NCBI GenBank assembly: GCA_000231825.2
Contig: JH720297.1
Location: 627,010-691,009, forward strand
Length of the DNA: 64,000 nucleotides
Reading direction: 5' to 3'
Source of the DNA: Tetrahymena elliotti 4EA
Lineage: Eukaryota; Ciliophora; Oligohymenophorea; Hymenostomatida; Tetrahymenidae
Shown: in pieces, positions 48,156-61,600 of the stretch
Layout: each line of letters begins with the position of its first letter
How positions within the stretch are numbered: the first letter of the stretch is position 1
Notes under the pieces: generated by a model
Told to the model about the DNA's origin: nothing
The model's database searches: none
Seen by the model: the letters and a program-made list of their open reading frames with translations, nothing else
Position numbers and translations under genes: made by a program

Positions 48156-49649
48156 CTCTTTATTTTCTATGTAGCACCTCAAATTTCCAGATAATTTATT
48201 CATATAAACTATTGAATTTTTTATACCTAATATCGTCTATCTATTTATAATTTCTTATCAAAAAAACTCTTCGAGAAGACAGCTAAAAAAAATAGATTAT
48301 TTCCAAAAAATAAATAAGCAAAGATACAAACAATCTATCATTTTCTTTGTCAATCCAAGAAAACAAACTTAAAATAAGACACTAAATTTAAATTTAAAAA
48401 TATTAAATCTAACAAAAAATTGGTAGATTTTTTAATAATTTTAGAATTTAATTTTACATTATTTTTATTTTATCAAAAAATTTAGGAACTAAATTCAATA
48501 ATTTTGCAAACAAATTAAAATTTGAATTCAAGATGAAATTTTAAAAAAATTAAATTAAATATTTCTTATTATAAATTTAAGTATAAATATTGTTGAACCT
48601 TTAATAGAAGTTACGATTACATTTGAGAGTCTATCCTATCATAGAGTGTGTCATAAAAGCAGATATTAGGCTAATCATAAAGAATTATTTAGAATTAAAA
48701 ATTATATTTAAAAAATGTGCTCATTTTAAGTCAAAATTAGATTTGTTTAATTTTGAAATAAAAAAAATTTCTACAAATTAGAATTAAAGTATCAAGAAAA
48801 TTTGAAAGTTATCATTCTTTTTATTTTGTTTATTTTATATCTTCTAACTAAGATATATTTTTTTAAATATCTTTATCATTTGTTGTTTGTTTAAAAAATA
48901 AGTTTATTAAGATAGAAAGAAAGTTAATTTTCTTCTTAAATCTATCATAAAAATGAATATTTAATTGATTGAATTATGGAAGATGCTTTAATTTACTTAA
49001 TAAATTTTGATAAGTCTTGCTGGAAGAGAATAGTTTGAAGATCAGAAGCTAGCGCGGATTATTTATTAGGTATATCTTTCTTTTATTTTTATTCGAAAAT
49101 TTATTATCAAAAAAGTACTTATAGAAATGTGATAGCAAATTTGTCTATAGAATTTTGAATGAATATTTTTTTATGAAATAAAATATTTACTATTCCTAAT
49201 ATGGATAGAAAAATTATTAAACTTAAATAAAATCAAGAAAAACAATATGCATGTTTCTCCACTTATTTTTTATTATCGTAATTTAATGTTGTTATGAAGA
49301 ATTCTTTTGTAGTTGGGTGAAAGAAGATCTAATTTTTAAAAGGATTTAAGAAAGGAATTATATATTAATTTAATAAAGAGACATTGATTTATATATTAAA
49401 AAATAAAGACAAACAAAAAATTAAAGCTTGCTAATAAATATAATCAAAAACATAGAAAAAATATAAATTGATTCTCATTGAAAGCCATCTTAAAGAAAGT
49501 AATTATATAGTTAGTAAATAAGGAAAAACTTAGAGGCGTAATAGTATAGAGTATCAATAAGCAAGCAAATAACTAGATTTAAACAATAGCTAAAATTTTC
49601 AAAAGAGGAAATACAGAATTAAAGACAACACAGTAGATCTTCTAGTTAA

Positions 49650-52600
49650 ATGAGTGGAAGTAATTAAGATCCAATAAATCCTATTTATTCTTAGCATGAT
49701 GATCCTTAAATGCTAATGGCAATAGCAATTTCAAAGCAAATTAATGTAAATAGTTAGTAATTAATATACATTTTAGATTTATGTATTTTCTAAATTAATA
49801 CAATAGGGCTCTGAAGAATCTTCAGAAAATTCTGTTAAAGTATTATCCATTTCTGAATTATTTTTTTCATTTTAAACTGATTGCATAAAACATGAGAATT
49901 AAGCCTTTATTTTTGCTTGTCAATAGGTTTTCTTGAATAGATTCATTAAGAAAAATTAGAAAAACAAAACATTATCAGAAGTGTCTATTAATAGATTTAA
50001 CATTTTGTTGTATTAAGGTACAAAATTTATTTATTTCATAAAAATTATTTTATTTTGACCAGATAATTCATTCATTTGGTTCAATCATTTGAAAAATATT
50101 ATTTTAAATAAACAGTAAAATCTATTACTTTGACAGTTGAAGATTTAGTTACACTTATGGAAGTCATAGAGATATATTCAAATAACTTTGAGAACCTAGC
50201 ATAGTATGAAGGTATTGCTTAAGATTTTATTTGATTTATCTTTGTAGATTAACATATATTTACTATAAATAATAGAACTATGGCCGAATCTCAAAATTAG
50301 CTTTTCAAACATACTATAATTTATTAAGATTGGATTTGATCACATTATTTAATCAGTAAATTATTTGATTGGCTAAAAATGATTTTATGGAAATGGATTA
50401 AATATATTTAATATAATTTAGGAAATATCAGAAAACAGCCAATAAATCAAAAGATTCATAGAAAGCGTTTTAATTGTTTTCAAAAAGATATTTAAAATAT
50501 AAAAAGACAGCTTTTTAGAATATGCTACAGTCGAATAAGTTATTAGTGTAAAATCTTAATATTTATTTATTTGCATCATTAATTTATCTATTTTAAAGAA
50601 AATTGAGAGATCATCTCTATGTGAGAAATTAGCTTAGTAGAAATCAGAGGATACTTCTTACGATTATGCAATTTTAGTTGAAGATTAAAGTTTTAGCAAT
50701 AGAGTTATTGACTTAAGTGACGAACTGTAATAAAATTGAAATATACCATATATTTTTGTTTATTTTAATTATACTTTGTTTGTGGTTTTAATTGAGATCA
50801 GATACGATCACAATTAGATTAAAATACAATCAAAACTAACTTTTATTTTATTAATTGTCATTAGTATTTTTGCAGAAGATGCCAATGCCTAAAAGGTTTA
50901 AAGAGTTTTTAGAAGGTTCTTATCTCCTAATAGTGAGTTCATAAAAGAATATACTAACTTGATTGTTAAATTAGTAAAAGAAAGCCTTTTATCTGAATAC
51001 AACTAACAGCTTATCATTTTACTCTCAGAATTAATAAGTAATTAAAATCTTCAAAGAAGTTTATTCTAACTTTGCATTGATAAAAAATTCTTTTGATCAA
51101 TATCAAATTTTTCATTAAAAAAGGTAATAAAAAAGTAGGAAATGCTAGCATAATTAAAAATTTAAGTGACAGAATATTGCCAGAAGTTATCTAGAATCCT
51201 ACATGTGAAAATTTTGATATAATTATTCTTTTGATGAAAGGGACAATAATCAATGAGCAAGTTGGTAGAGAATAGAGAGTAACATTTTTAGATTTGGTTA
51301 GAAATTTTATTGAAAATAAATTTTAAAAAAGCTTGAGTTTTTTTACAATTTGATTGTTGGACTGGGAAGTGTTTCTATTGAAAAAACTGATACAAAATTT
51401 GAGCAACTTCTCTAAAAAATTAATATTATCTTTAAAGTATATTCAGAAAATATGAAACTACAAAACTTGGAAAAAGGAAATTCTGAATTTAGATTTTTAG
51501 AGAATCTTTTTGAGGTTTCTTATCAATTCATGAGCAACATGAAGAAAATATAAGAAGCTGAGTTGCATTAAAATTAGATCAAGAAAATGGAATAAATTAA
51601 TTCTTAAGAAAAGAAAATGGAAGTAGAATAATAAGATCCTGTAATACCTCCTCCCCCAGTTTTGAATTTGAGTTCAAGTTCTTAATCTAAAAATAACCAC
51701 TCTTAATAATTAAAACCATTAAACAGTGACTAATTCCTTGAAGATTTTGGTGTCGATGATAAATCTGAATCTGATTATTAAAACATTAATTAAATATAAA
51801 ATATTTCAAACTATACCTATACTATGGAAAATATGGTTATGAGAATCTAGTCTGCAATAAAGAAAGGTAAATCAAATTTTATTTTATGTGATAAAATATT
51901 AATTACCTTTGTTAAAGTAGAAACAAGTCAGAAGTAAAGTGAAGACACAAACAAATCAGTTTCTTAGAAGAAACAAAATTAGAGTGAAACTTGTGAAGAT
52001 ATTTTACAAAAATAATTTGAATTGATTGCTAAATTGTCTTCATTCTTATTTACCATTTATGTAATTAACATGTCTTATATTTTTATATATTTGAAAAATT
52101 TATTTATTTTTATTTAAAATTAATAGAAAGCTATTAGTGATGTTGAGTTTTTAAACAAGAAAATGAGTACAGGATTAAGCTATGAAATTTTAAGCAAACT
52201 CATTCTATAAATTAATCAATTTTATATTCACTACAAACAGATCTCATCTCAACTCACCAAAATTATTCTTCTTTTTATTAACTCTAATACACATTTCACA
52301 GATGAGTTTGTTAAGAGTTACTGTTCTTCCTTATCCCACTTTTTGTTAAGATATAAAGTAGAAAAATCAAACAACTAGATCAATAATCATGTAAAATACT
52401 TACATTATGCTTTCATTAAATTATTTATTTTTTGTTACAGGTTATTAGCATTTATGTAAAAATCTATTTGAGCTTAACATCTCAAAAGAAAGATAAATTC
52501 AAAGAAGATATAGAACAGGTGAACAAAAATATTTTAGATTTCTTCATTGAAGGGTTGTTTGAAGTTAAAAATTATCACATGCTTCTGCTTAATCTTATTT

Positions 52601-55600
52601 ATCTTAATCTTAATACTCCTGCAGAAAAGGAAAAAATGATTAAAAGTATATTAACAAATATCACAGTCATGAACTAAAATATCTTAATTTTGATTCTTTT
52701 ACTTTATAATTTGCTTGTTAGTAGCAGCTACAATATTTTTGAAAACAAATTCAAAAATATTCTCATGAATTTGCTTCAATAAAAAACAATTACACTATCT
52801 TAAAATTCAGAAGATTCTAACTAGCAACCAGGTCTTTCAAGCACATTAAATCAAGGATCTTTATCCAATCAAAATTCATATAGTTTGTAAAATTAATCAA
52901 GTGAAAGCTAAGGAATGATTGACATGTGTGATCCTCTCAACATAAATAATTTCTTACAAATCAGCAATTAAAATGTGAAGAAACTCAAGTTACCTTCATT
53001 ATCAGGCTAATCGACTACTTCAATTATTGCTTCAAATATTTCTCTTTAAATTTCATCTGATAACAAATCAAATTTGATTCAATTAATAAAAAAATTAAAC
53101 TAAAATATCTAGTAAGTTCTCTAGAATGTTAATAATTTATAAGTTTTTTATTCATTAATGATTGAGCTCAATCAAATTGCTTAACTCATGGATCCAGCTT
53201 TCTAAAAATCTCTTCTTATAACTAATTTTGAGTAAATTTAGTAGATTAATGCTATTAAAAATTACGAAGGAGCTATTACTTTTTTCAATGAAACAGTAGC
53301 TCTTGATGGTATAAACTCAACAAGAGATAGTTAAATTTTTGCTTTACTTTTAAGAACAAACCATCTAATACGTTCAAATGAATCTTCTGCACAAGGATCT
53401 ATCTAAGGAAACAAGAAAAATTAAAATTCATCAAATAATGATAAAATGGAAGTAGAATAATAAGCTGGTTCTGAAAATAGCAACAAATAGCCTAGCAATC
53501 CATAAGAAATAAGTAATAAAATGTTTATTGAAGATGATGCCTAAGAAATACATGTTATCCACTTAGCTTTAACTAATGCAATCAATCGTTTGAAATTGTA
53601 CTAAAAGGATTCATAAGAAAAACTTAATTAAGTAATCCTATCAATAATGAATGAAACCTAATAAATAGAAAGAGATATTATGATGTGTATATTAAAATAA
53701 GATAATTTAAAAACATCCGACATATTTGATAAATTAAACCTCTCTGAAGCAATCTATATAGATGTTTTAAAATTCATTTTACTTCACTGCAATACCTCTA
53801 TAGATACTGAAGTTGATAAAATTATAGACCACCTCAAGAAAAATTTAAATGCTGTATACATAACTGAATTATTATCAATAATATCCTAACCTCTCAAGTA
53901 TCTCGACAAAGATATGTCCTCCCGCTTCACATAATCTCACTCTAAGCTTTAACAAGATTTGAATTAATATGTCTTCTCTCGCATGTATGTCAAAGAGCTC
54001 TTATAATTCATTGATGTCTTATTTAACTACATCACCAAGAATATTTCAGGTATGGATTTATTAAAATTAAATAATTATTCAAAGTGAAATTTCTGCTTTT
54101 ATTTGATCAAATTAATTTCAAAGAGAAAAAGAGTTTTAAACCCTAAATACAAAGAAAAATATTTTTTATTTCAAGGCACTCTGGAATTTCACTTTTTTTT
54201 ATTAACGAAATATTGTTTTTTTATTTTAAAGGTAAATTGAAAGATTTCTACAAATTTGAAAAGTACCCTACCTCAAAGTAGCTTTGTGAAGAAGTTCTTA
54301 TTTTGAGTGTATTAAATGGTAATGTATCAGGAAAATAATCTATTGAAACAATTGATACCCTCTTTAATTCTCAAGTATAGAAATTCACTTAATACTTCAA
54401 AAGTAGTATTAGTTAAACTATTCAAGAATATGAGAGACTTGCTTTCCTTTTAATTTTAAATAAATTTTAAAAGTATTCCTTATAAGTAGAGTTATTTAAT
54501 GTAATCATGAAATCACCTTCAATCAGTGATTTTTCTATGAGTGTTTTGAATTAGATTATATTGTTCATTCTTTCAGAAATTAAATAATCTCCTCTCAATC
54601 TTAAGGCATTTTGTATTGCCTTTAACTTGAATACAATTCCTAAAGACTCAGTAGATGCTAATCTTCTTAGACTTTGTTTAGAATTGAGAAAAAATCTTGA
54701 TTTGCATAATCTTTAAGTATCAGAGTCTAATAATATCTTGCTTGATATCTTACTTAGATATCCTAACAGATAAGCTGATCTACTCTTGCCTTTTATTGGA
54801 TAAAAAGGAGTTAATTTAAAGGAAAAACTTTGGTTCCCTATTTCTGATTTAATTAAAACATGCTTCTAATCTTCTAATGTTGATTCACTTTATGATCTTG
54901 ATTCTGATTATGATTATAACAACAAAATTAAATCAAAGGCTAAAATGGAAAAAGCTCTAAGTAACTTGAAGAAAGAAAGTGCTAGAGGTAATTATAAAGA
55001 CCAAAAGATAATTCAAGCTATTGAAAAAATGAATCCTGAATAGTTTATCAAATTCGATAGCTAAGTCCAAAAGTTTAGCTATGAAATGGATAAAAATCTT
55101 TACTACAACACAGAAAATATTGCAAATTTCAAAACTCTCAGAACAGCTTTTACCTAAAACTTTTTACAGTATTTCAACACAATTTTGACATTGAATCGTC
55201 CTCTTATTTAGTAATTCATTAGAGATTGTGAAATTAGTCCTTCTAAAATTACTATTTCAGAATCTGAAGAAAAAAACAAAGTAAGTTCTACTTTTTAAAA
55301 ATATATTATTAATTTTTACTTTATTTTTAGGTTATGAAAATATGTTTTGCTGAATTAATGAGTTTCTTTGAGTCAATTATAAGAGAAGGAAGAAATTTTG
55401 ATAATTAATTTGTTAAAAATGTGCTTATCTTGGCTAGTGAAATAATATATACTATCACAAACGAAACATACAGAATATAAAATTTAGATATTGGAATAAT
55501 TGGTTATAATACTGAGCGTATTATCTAAGTATCTCACTTTATATTTACTAATTCAATTAACTCCATAGAAATTAAAGATCACTAAGAACTAATTAAGGAA

Positions 55601-58600
55601 TTGTTTAATTATTCCCTCTTCTTGGATAAATTAGATAACTTAAAATACAAGAAATATTTCATTGATATACTTCTTCTCCTTATCCTCCACATAAAATAAG
55701 CTGAATAAGAATAAGTTATACAAGAAAAGAAAAAGAGAGCTTAATCTGACTAACAAATTAAAGATGCTTAAGCCTAATAATTACTTCAAAAATCCTAACA
55801 AGCATTATCTAATGATAAAATGGAAGCAGAACAAACTAGAGAGTAGATTATTGAAGATTTGGATAAAAAGTTTAATACTCTTCCTAAAGAAGTTACATAA
55901 AACATTTGCACTCTTGAAAAGTACTAAGGGAGACATGAACAATAAGTTTTCTATAAGGTAAATTTAATAAAATCACAAAATTTAATTCATTTTTAAAATT
56001 GACATTGTTTTAATCATTTTATTCCTTGTTTAAAATAGTGCCATACCTGCAATATTGCAGAATAAAGCTATGTCATTTGTTCATGGTGTGCCGTTGTTTG
56101 TCACAATGGACATGATGTGATGTATTACAGATAATCAAGTGGAACTTGTGATTGTGTAGAGAAAGGACCATAAGGTAATCAAATTAATAACAGATTAAAA
56201 GAATTTATTTTAATTGATTTTTGAGAATTTAAATAAAAGTTTTATTAAGTAATTAATTTTATTTTTTAAATTATAAAATAGGAGGATGTAAGGTAAAGCT
56301 TTATAATAAAAATTCAGGACTACCTTCATCTAGTTAGTAGCAACAGAGCTAAAAGGGTTACAAATTTGAAAGATACGATTTCAATAAATCATAGTATGAA
56401 GCTCTTCTCAGTTAAATAGATAACTAAGATATTCCTCCTGAATTGTTAACATATTATCTCAAAGGAAAGGAAAAAGAAGAGAAATTGAGGGTAATTTATA
56501 ATTATTTTTTCAATATAAAAAATTAATGTATAGAAATTATAATAGGTTTTATAAGATGATAGATCTCAATTTACCTTTGAGAAGAAAATAGGTTCATTCA
56601 ATCCTTTTGGATAGATTTAGGATGAATGTATTAAATTGATTTTAGTTAAATTATTTTTAAAATTTAGAATTTTATAAATATAGAAGATGATTAATATGAA
56701 GAAGTTAATGAAGAACAATTCATTGAAGAAGAAGAGAAAAATGATGAAGAAATTTTCTCAAGTGAATCAGATAAGGAAATGGATTTGAAGTTAAGTGAAA
56801 AAAATATTGAGGCTTTTGTTGGAAGTCAAAGAACTTACATGATTGATAAATAATAACCTAAAGGAAGTAAGGAACGTGTTGATTATGCTTATAATTTACG
56901 TTTTGGAGATTTAAATAAATTTAATAATACTATTCAACGTTTCGTAAACAGTAATAATTAATTTGAAGTTGAATCAATTAATTTAAGCCCAGAAAATTCT
57001 AATTTAGCTTAGTAATATCCTGAAATGAATAATTTAAACTAAGGAGAAGACAGTTTAGTATCAGGTAACACTGATAATTAAAAATCATAGGTTAATAATT
57101 TTAGCTTTAAGGATATAAGTGATATGGATACTTTCTTATTAAATTTGATTGAAGCACAACAAAAGTAATCACCATAGTTTAATATGATAAATGCAATTAT
57201 GTAACTATGTGAATAATAACTAAATTCTATTGTTTCTAATTGGGAATCCATTTCATCAAACAGAGAATTACAAAAATCAAATAATGTTGTTTAGACTATT
57301 GATTTCCTTTCCAATATAGTTGCAGGAACCATTCTCACTAGCTAAATGGATAATACTTTGGGAAAAATTGTATGCAGGTTATACAAGAATGGTCTACTTG
57401 ACATGAGAGTTAGAGAAGACCAATTCTCTGATAATCAATACTTCTTAATGCAAAGTGGATATGCAGCACAACCTGTAGCTCCTATGATTATAAGAAAACC
57501 TATTGATTATAATAATGAGAATTTAATAGTACTTACTAGTGGTTCTAAAGTCTTAATCATAGATAAATAAAAACTTCTTATGAGATTAGCTGAAAATATC
57601 AAATTATAGTTAGCTTCTAACAACGAAGACTAATTTTAAGGCAGCAAATCTCTTTAGCTTTCCCAAACAGATATATCCATAATCCATCAATATCCTCTTG
57701 ATTTTACTATTATGCATGTCAGATTCTCTCCTAAAAATCCTTAAGTCATAGCTATCTGTGGATTAAATTAAATCTAAATTTGGAAAATTAACAATGAAGG
57801 TAAAATTGTAAAATCAATTAGCATCTAATAAAAAAATTATGGTGAATACATCAATAAGATCTTGTGGCTTCCTAACAGTGAGGTAAATTATCACAAATTA
57901 TAAAAAAAACTATTTTTTAATTCATAATTTAAATTATTCTATACAGTAATACTTGATGGTTATGAACTTAAAAAGTATCAGATTGTACTAGGTTAATTTT
58001 GAAGGAAATAGTCCTTTGATTATGAAGTTTAATGCTAACGACTAGAGTGGTATATTCAAAGACTTTATAATTGCTGAAAATCCTGCTCGTCAAAATGGTA
58101 TGAAATTTTAATAATAAAAAACTTTTTTAATTTAATTTTTATGAAGAATTTATTGTGTTGGTTGCTTGTGCTGATGGAAGAGTTTACTATTAGGAATTCG
58201 GAACTTAACAAAGAGAAGACATTATATTCACTTCATATATTAGTATACCATCGGAATTTGTTCCTAAGGGATAAGTATGTATGGGAATCAGCTATTCTCC
58301 TCACTCAAATATAATGACTCTTTCTTATAAAAATGGAGTTAACATCTTTGGTAAGCTTGATATTAAGACTCATAAACTCGCAAACTGTTTCACCTACAGA
58401 CCTCTTTAATCATAAAATAAGAATGGATTGCTATAATTTATTGAAAGAAGTGGAGAGATTATGACTAACTCTAATGAAATTCATGTTGATGATAATTAGT
58501 GCCTCTACATAACAGCTTTGAGAGACCCTAACAATTAATCTAATTATTCAATCCATAGCGGATATCTTACTGTAGTTAAACTTTCACCCAACTCAATTGT

Positions 58601-61600
58601 GACTTAACCACTAGCCACTAATCTGGTTAAAGTAAAGCATTATAATATATTTAATAAATTCTAAATTATTTCTTATGAATAAAAGATAAATGATGATAAA
58701 AAATGTGAAGGCTATTGCGTGATTAAATCAGATAAGTTAGATGGTGTCAAGCTAGTTATGTCAGTTCATGAAGATGGAACATTAAATCTATTTGGAGTAC
58801 AAAATGATGGACAAAGTATTCACAATATCCATAAGTACATTAAAGAACAACTTATTGCTGATCCCAAAGATAAGAATGCTAAAAAGAGTAAAAATATCAA
58901 AAACATATTTCTTTAATAAATAATTATTGGTTAAAAAATATTATTTAGATGGTGATGCTAATGGAGATGATGAAGACAGCAGTTTAAAATATCTGAGTGA
59001 TGAAGACTAAGATGATCTCAGTGGTAATAAAAAATTAGCTTAGAATCATCCATTTGCTCATGACCCAACTTACAAAATTTTGAAAAATGAATTCCAATTA
59101 TCAGACTTAAGTAAGAATCCCACTCTTTTGGTTGACTTTATGGAAAAATATTAACCTTTAAGGCAAGAAGCAGACATAAAATTAGAAATTAACAAGACAA
59201 AGAATGAAGTTGTCTTAAATAATGAAAAGAATAATGTGTTGATATCAAAGAGTGAACCTTTAGAAGTACATCATTAAATTTTATATTTTACCTTGTGAAA
59301 ACTAATAAATATTTCTAACTTTAAATAGATAAATATGAAGTGTCAAAATAAGCAATATATTATTGTAGGTATAAGAATTAGGATGTAGATGCCTCCTAAC
59401 ACTGGTTTAGGTATTTATAAAATTAAGCTATTCAACAGAGAAATTAAGCTGTTAAATGCTTCACAAGATGACAGAAAAATCATAGATCTTTCTCTATCTA
59501 ATCTCGAATCAATATATTCTTATGTTTAAAACAATTTGACATTCACTATCACTTCTTAGAATCCAATCAGTATAATGAACTAAAATTAAATTTTATCTCA
59601 TATAAATTATGTAATTAATAAATAAAAGGCAATTCTATGAAAATTTCTACTCATGATATTAGACTCATAAGTATTGAGCCTTATGGAGCAACTATTTCAT
59701 AGTACCAACTGAAGGAAAAGATTGAGTAACTCAAAACTAGCTTAAAGATTAAGGCTTTGTCTGATAAATAGGAATCAAAACAAGAAGATAAAGAAAACCC
59801 TAAAGAAGTTGAATCTATTCTTATAAATACCCAAAAAATATTACCAGTTGATTTCCAGAAAAGAAGAAATCATCTTCTCCTAAACATCGATTAAAGTGAA
59901 GTTAGAGACTTAGTTAATGAATTAGATATGTTGACCATTCAAATTTTACTCAGCTCTCAACAACTTGTTTAGAAAGGATAAACAGAAAATTTCTTAAATG
60001 GTAATAGATTAAAAGAATTGGCAAATAAACTTAAAGTGATGTTAGTCAATCCTAAAATAAATGGTCAAGTTAATAGTTACTTATTGTCTTCTGTGAAGAG
60101 AACTCTAAAATGTGTGCTCTCTGCTTACTAAATTTATACAGCAGATAAATTAATTGTAAGTCATCCTATGGAATATACTACATTTAAAACTCTTGCTAGA
60201 GCAGAATACTTTTATAATTTACTTAATGATGACTTGAGCACATTAAATAATATCTTTGTCTTCCTTTAAAGACTAGAAAAGTTAGCTTTCAATAAGCTTC
60301 CTTTACTCTTCATGATTTTCTCTATTTATCCAACGTTATTATAGTCAATAATAAAGAAGTTCTTACAAATCGTAAAGGGTGATTATGATTAAAAGATCTG
60401 TGAGACCACTATCAATTCAATATTAAAAGTTATTATCCTTTACTTCTAATATCTTAAAAACAAAGCAGCAGCTCCATTATCATCTGTCCTTTCATTAGAG
60501 GTAAATAAATTTATTTATTCTTAAATTCACCACAAAATAAAATTTAAAATTTGCGCCGTTAATATTTTCTCTTAAAAATTCAAATTATTTGTTGATAAAA
60601 ATTACAAGATAAAGAAAAGTAAAACTACTACCAAAAATTATTTTTTTATTTGTAGAGAGAAATCATTAATGATGAAAAATCCTCTCATACCAAAAATATT
60701 TCATAATTTGCATCATATCTTTTATGAAAAGAGATAATTTTAGGATTTTTAAGTCATATTTATCCTTCATCTATTTTTTATGATCATGATGGATAAATTA
60801 ATGTGCACTATGAAAGTATTTTTTACTTTGAACCTATTTCTTATAATATTAATTTGTAGGAAATTTAAATATTAGAATTAAATTATTATTAAAATCTATT
60901 TAGATTAATACAATCAATACATGTTAAATACAATTTTATTAAAAGGAGGTATTAAAAAGCGAGTCTATTAAAGATGCTGGCAAAGAAGCATTTGAGATAT
61001 TTGATTAATTTTTATAAGGCCTCTTATCTACAAATTTGAGGTAAAAACTGTTGATACCAACAAGAGAGTTCTAAAATTTCCTAAAGAGTGAAAGCTAAAT
61101 TTTCAAAGATGAGTATCAAAAAGGGTAGATCAGAAAATTTGATTTTGCTTTTGATCTTTTTACCTATTTGCCTAAATTAAAAACAACTCAAAAGGAGGAT
61201 AAGCTCATCATAGATTAGAAGGAAGAAAATAAAAAACTAAATTAAGCTTCTAGGTTGAATGCCTACAGATAATACGATGATAACTTCATGGAAGATATAT
61301 CTGAATAGCAAGTAAAATTTTGTTTTGATTTTTTATGATAATTGATTTACTCAAATGATAAGGGTATTAATAAAGTTACATTCGAATGTTAATTCCAATT
61401 ATATTCATTTGAAATTTTTCTAGTAACTACTCCTATTATTACTTCAAAATATCAAAAACCCAACCCATTCATTTTTGAAAAAAATATTTGCTTAATTAAT
61501 TTGGAAATCTTTAAAGTTTTTGTTATAATTGACTTTTCAAGTAAATTATAGACAGAATTTATATTTTAATGTAGACCTGAAATTAATAATTTATTTTTGG

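Larger units (their letters stand above)
47761..49649. promoter_or_regulatory. Divergent intergenic region with microsatellites (U2AF65-like / UBR4-like)
   Basis: 1.9 kb between divergent starts. Immediately upstream of the U2AF65-like ATG, and so probably in its 5' leader, lie GTAGG/GTATG repeats (47789-47818), then TCTATC repeats (about 47828-47842). A (CTTT)n tract lies at about 48134-48155. The rest is AT-rich without a supported gene. Confidence 0.5.

Noticed and set aside
51279..51340. Apparent frameshift in the UBR4-like gene
   Set aside because: A GTAACA..AAAAAAG intron of 53 bases with matching phase explains the change of frame.
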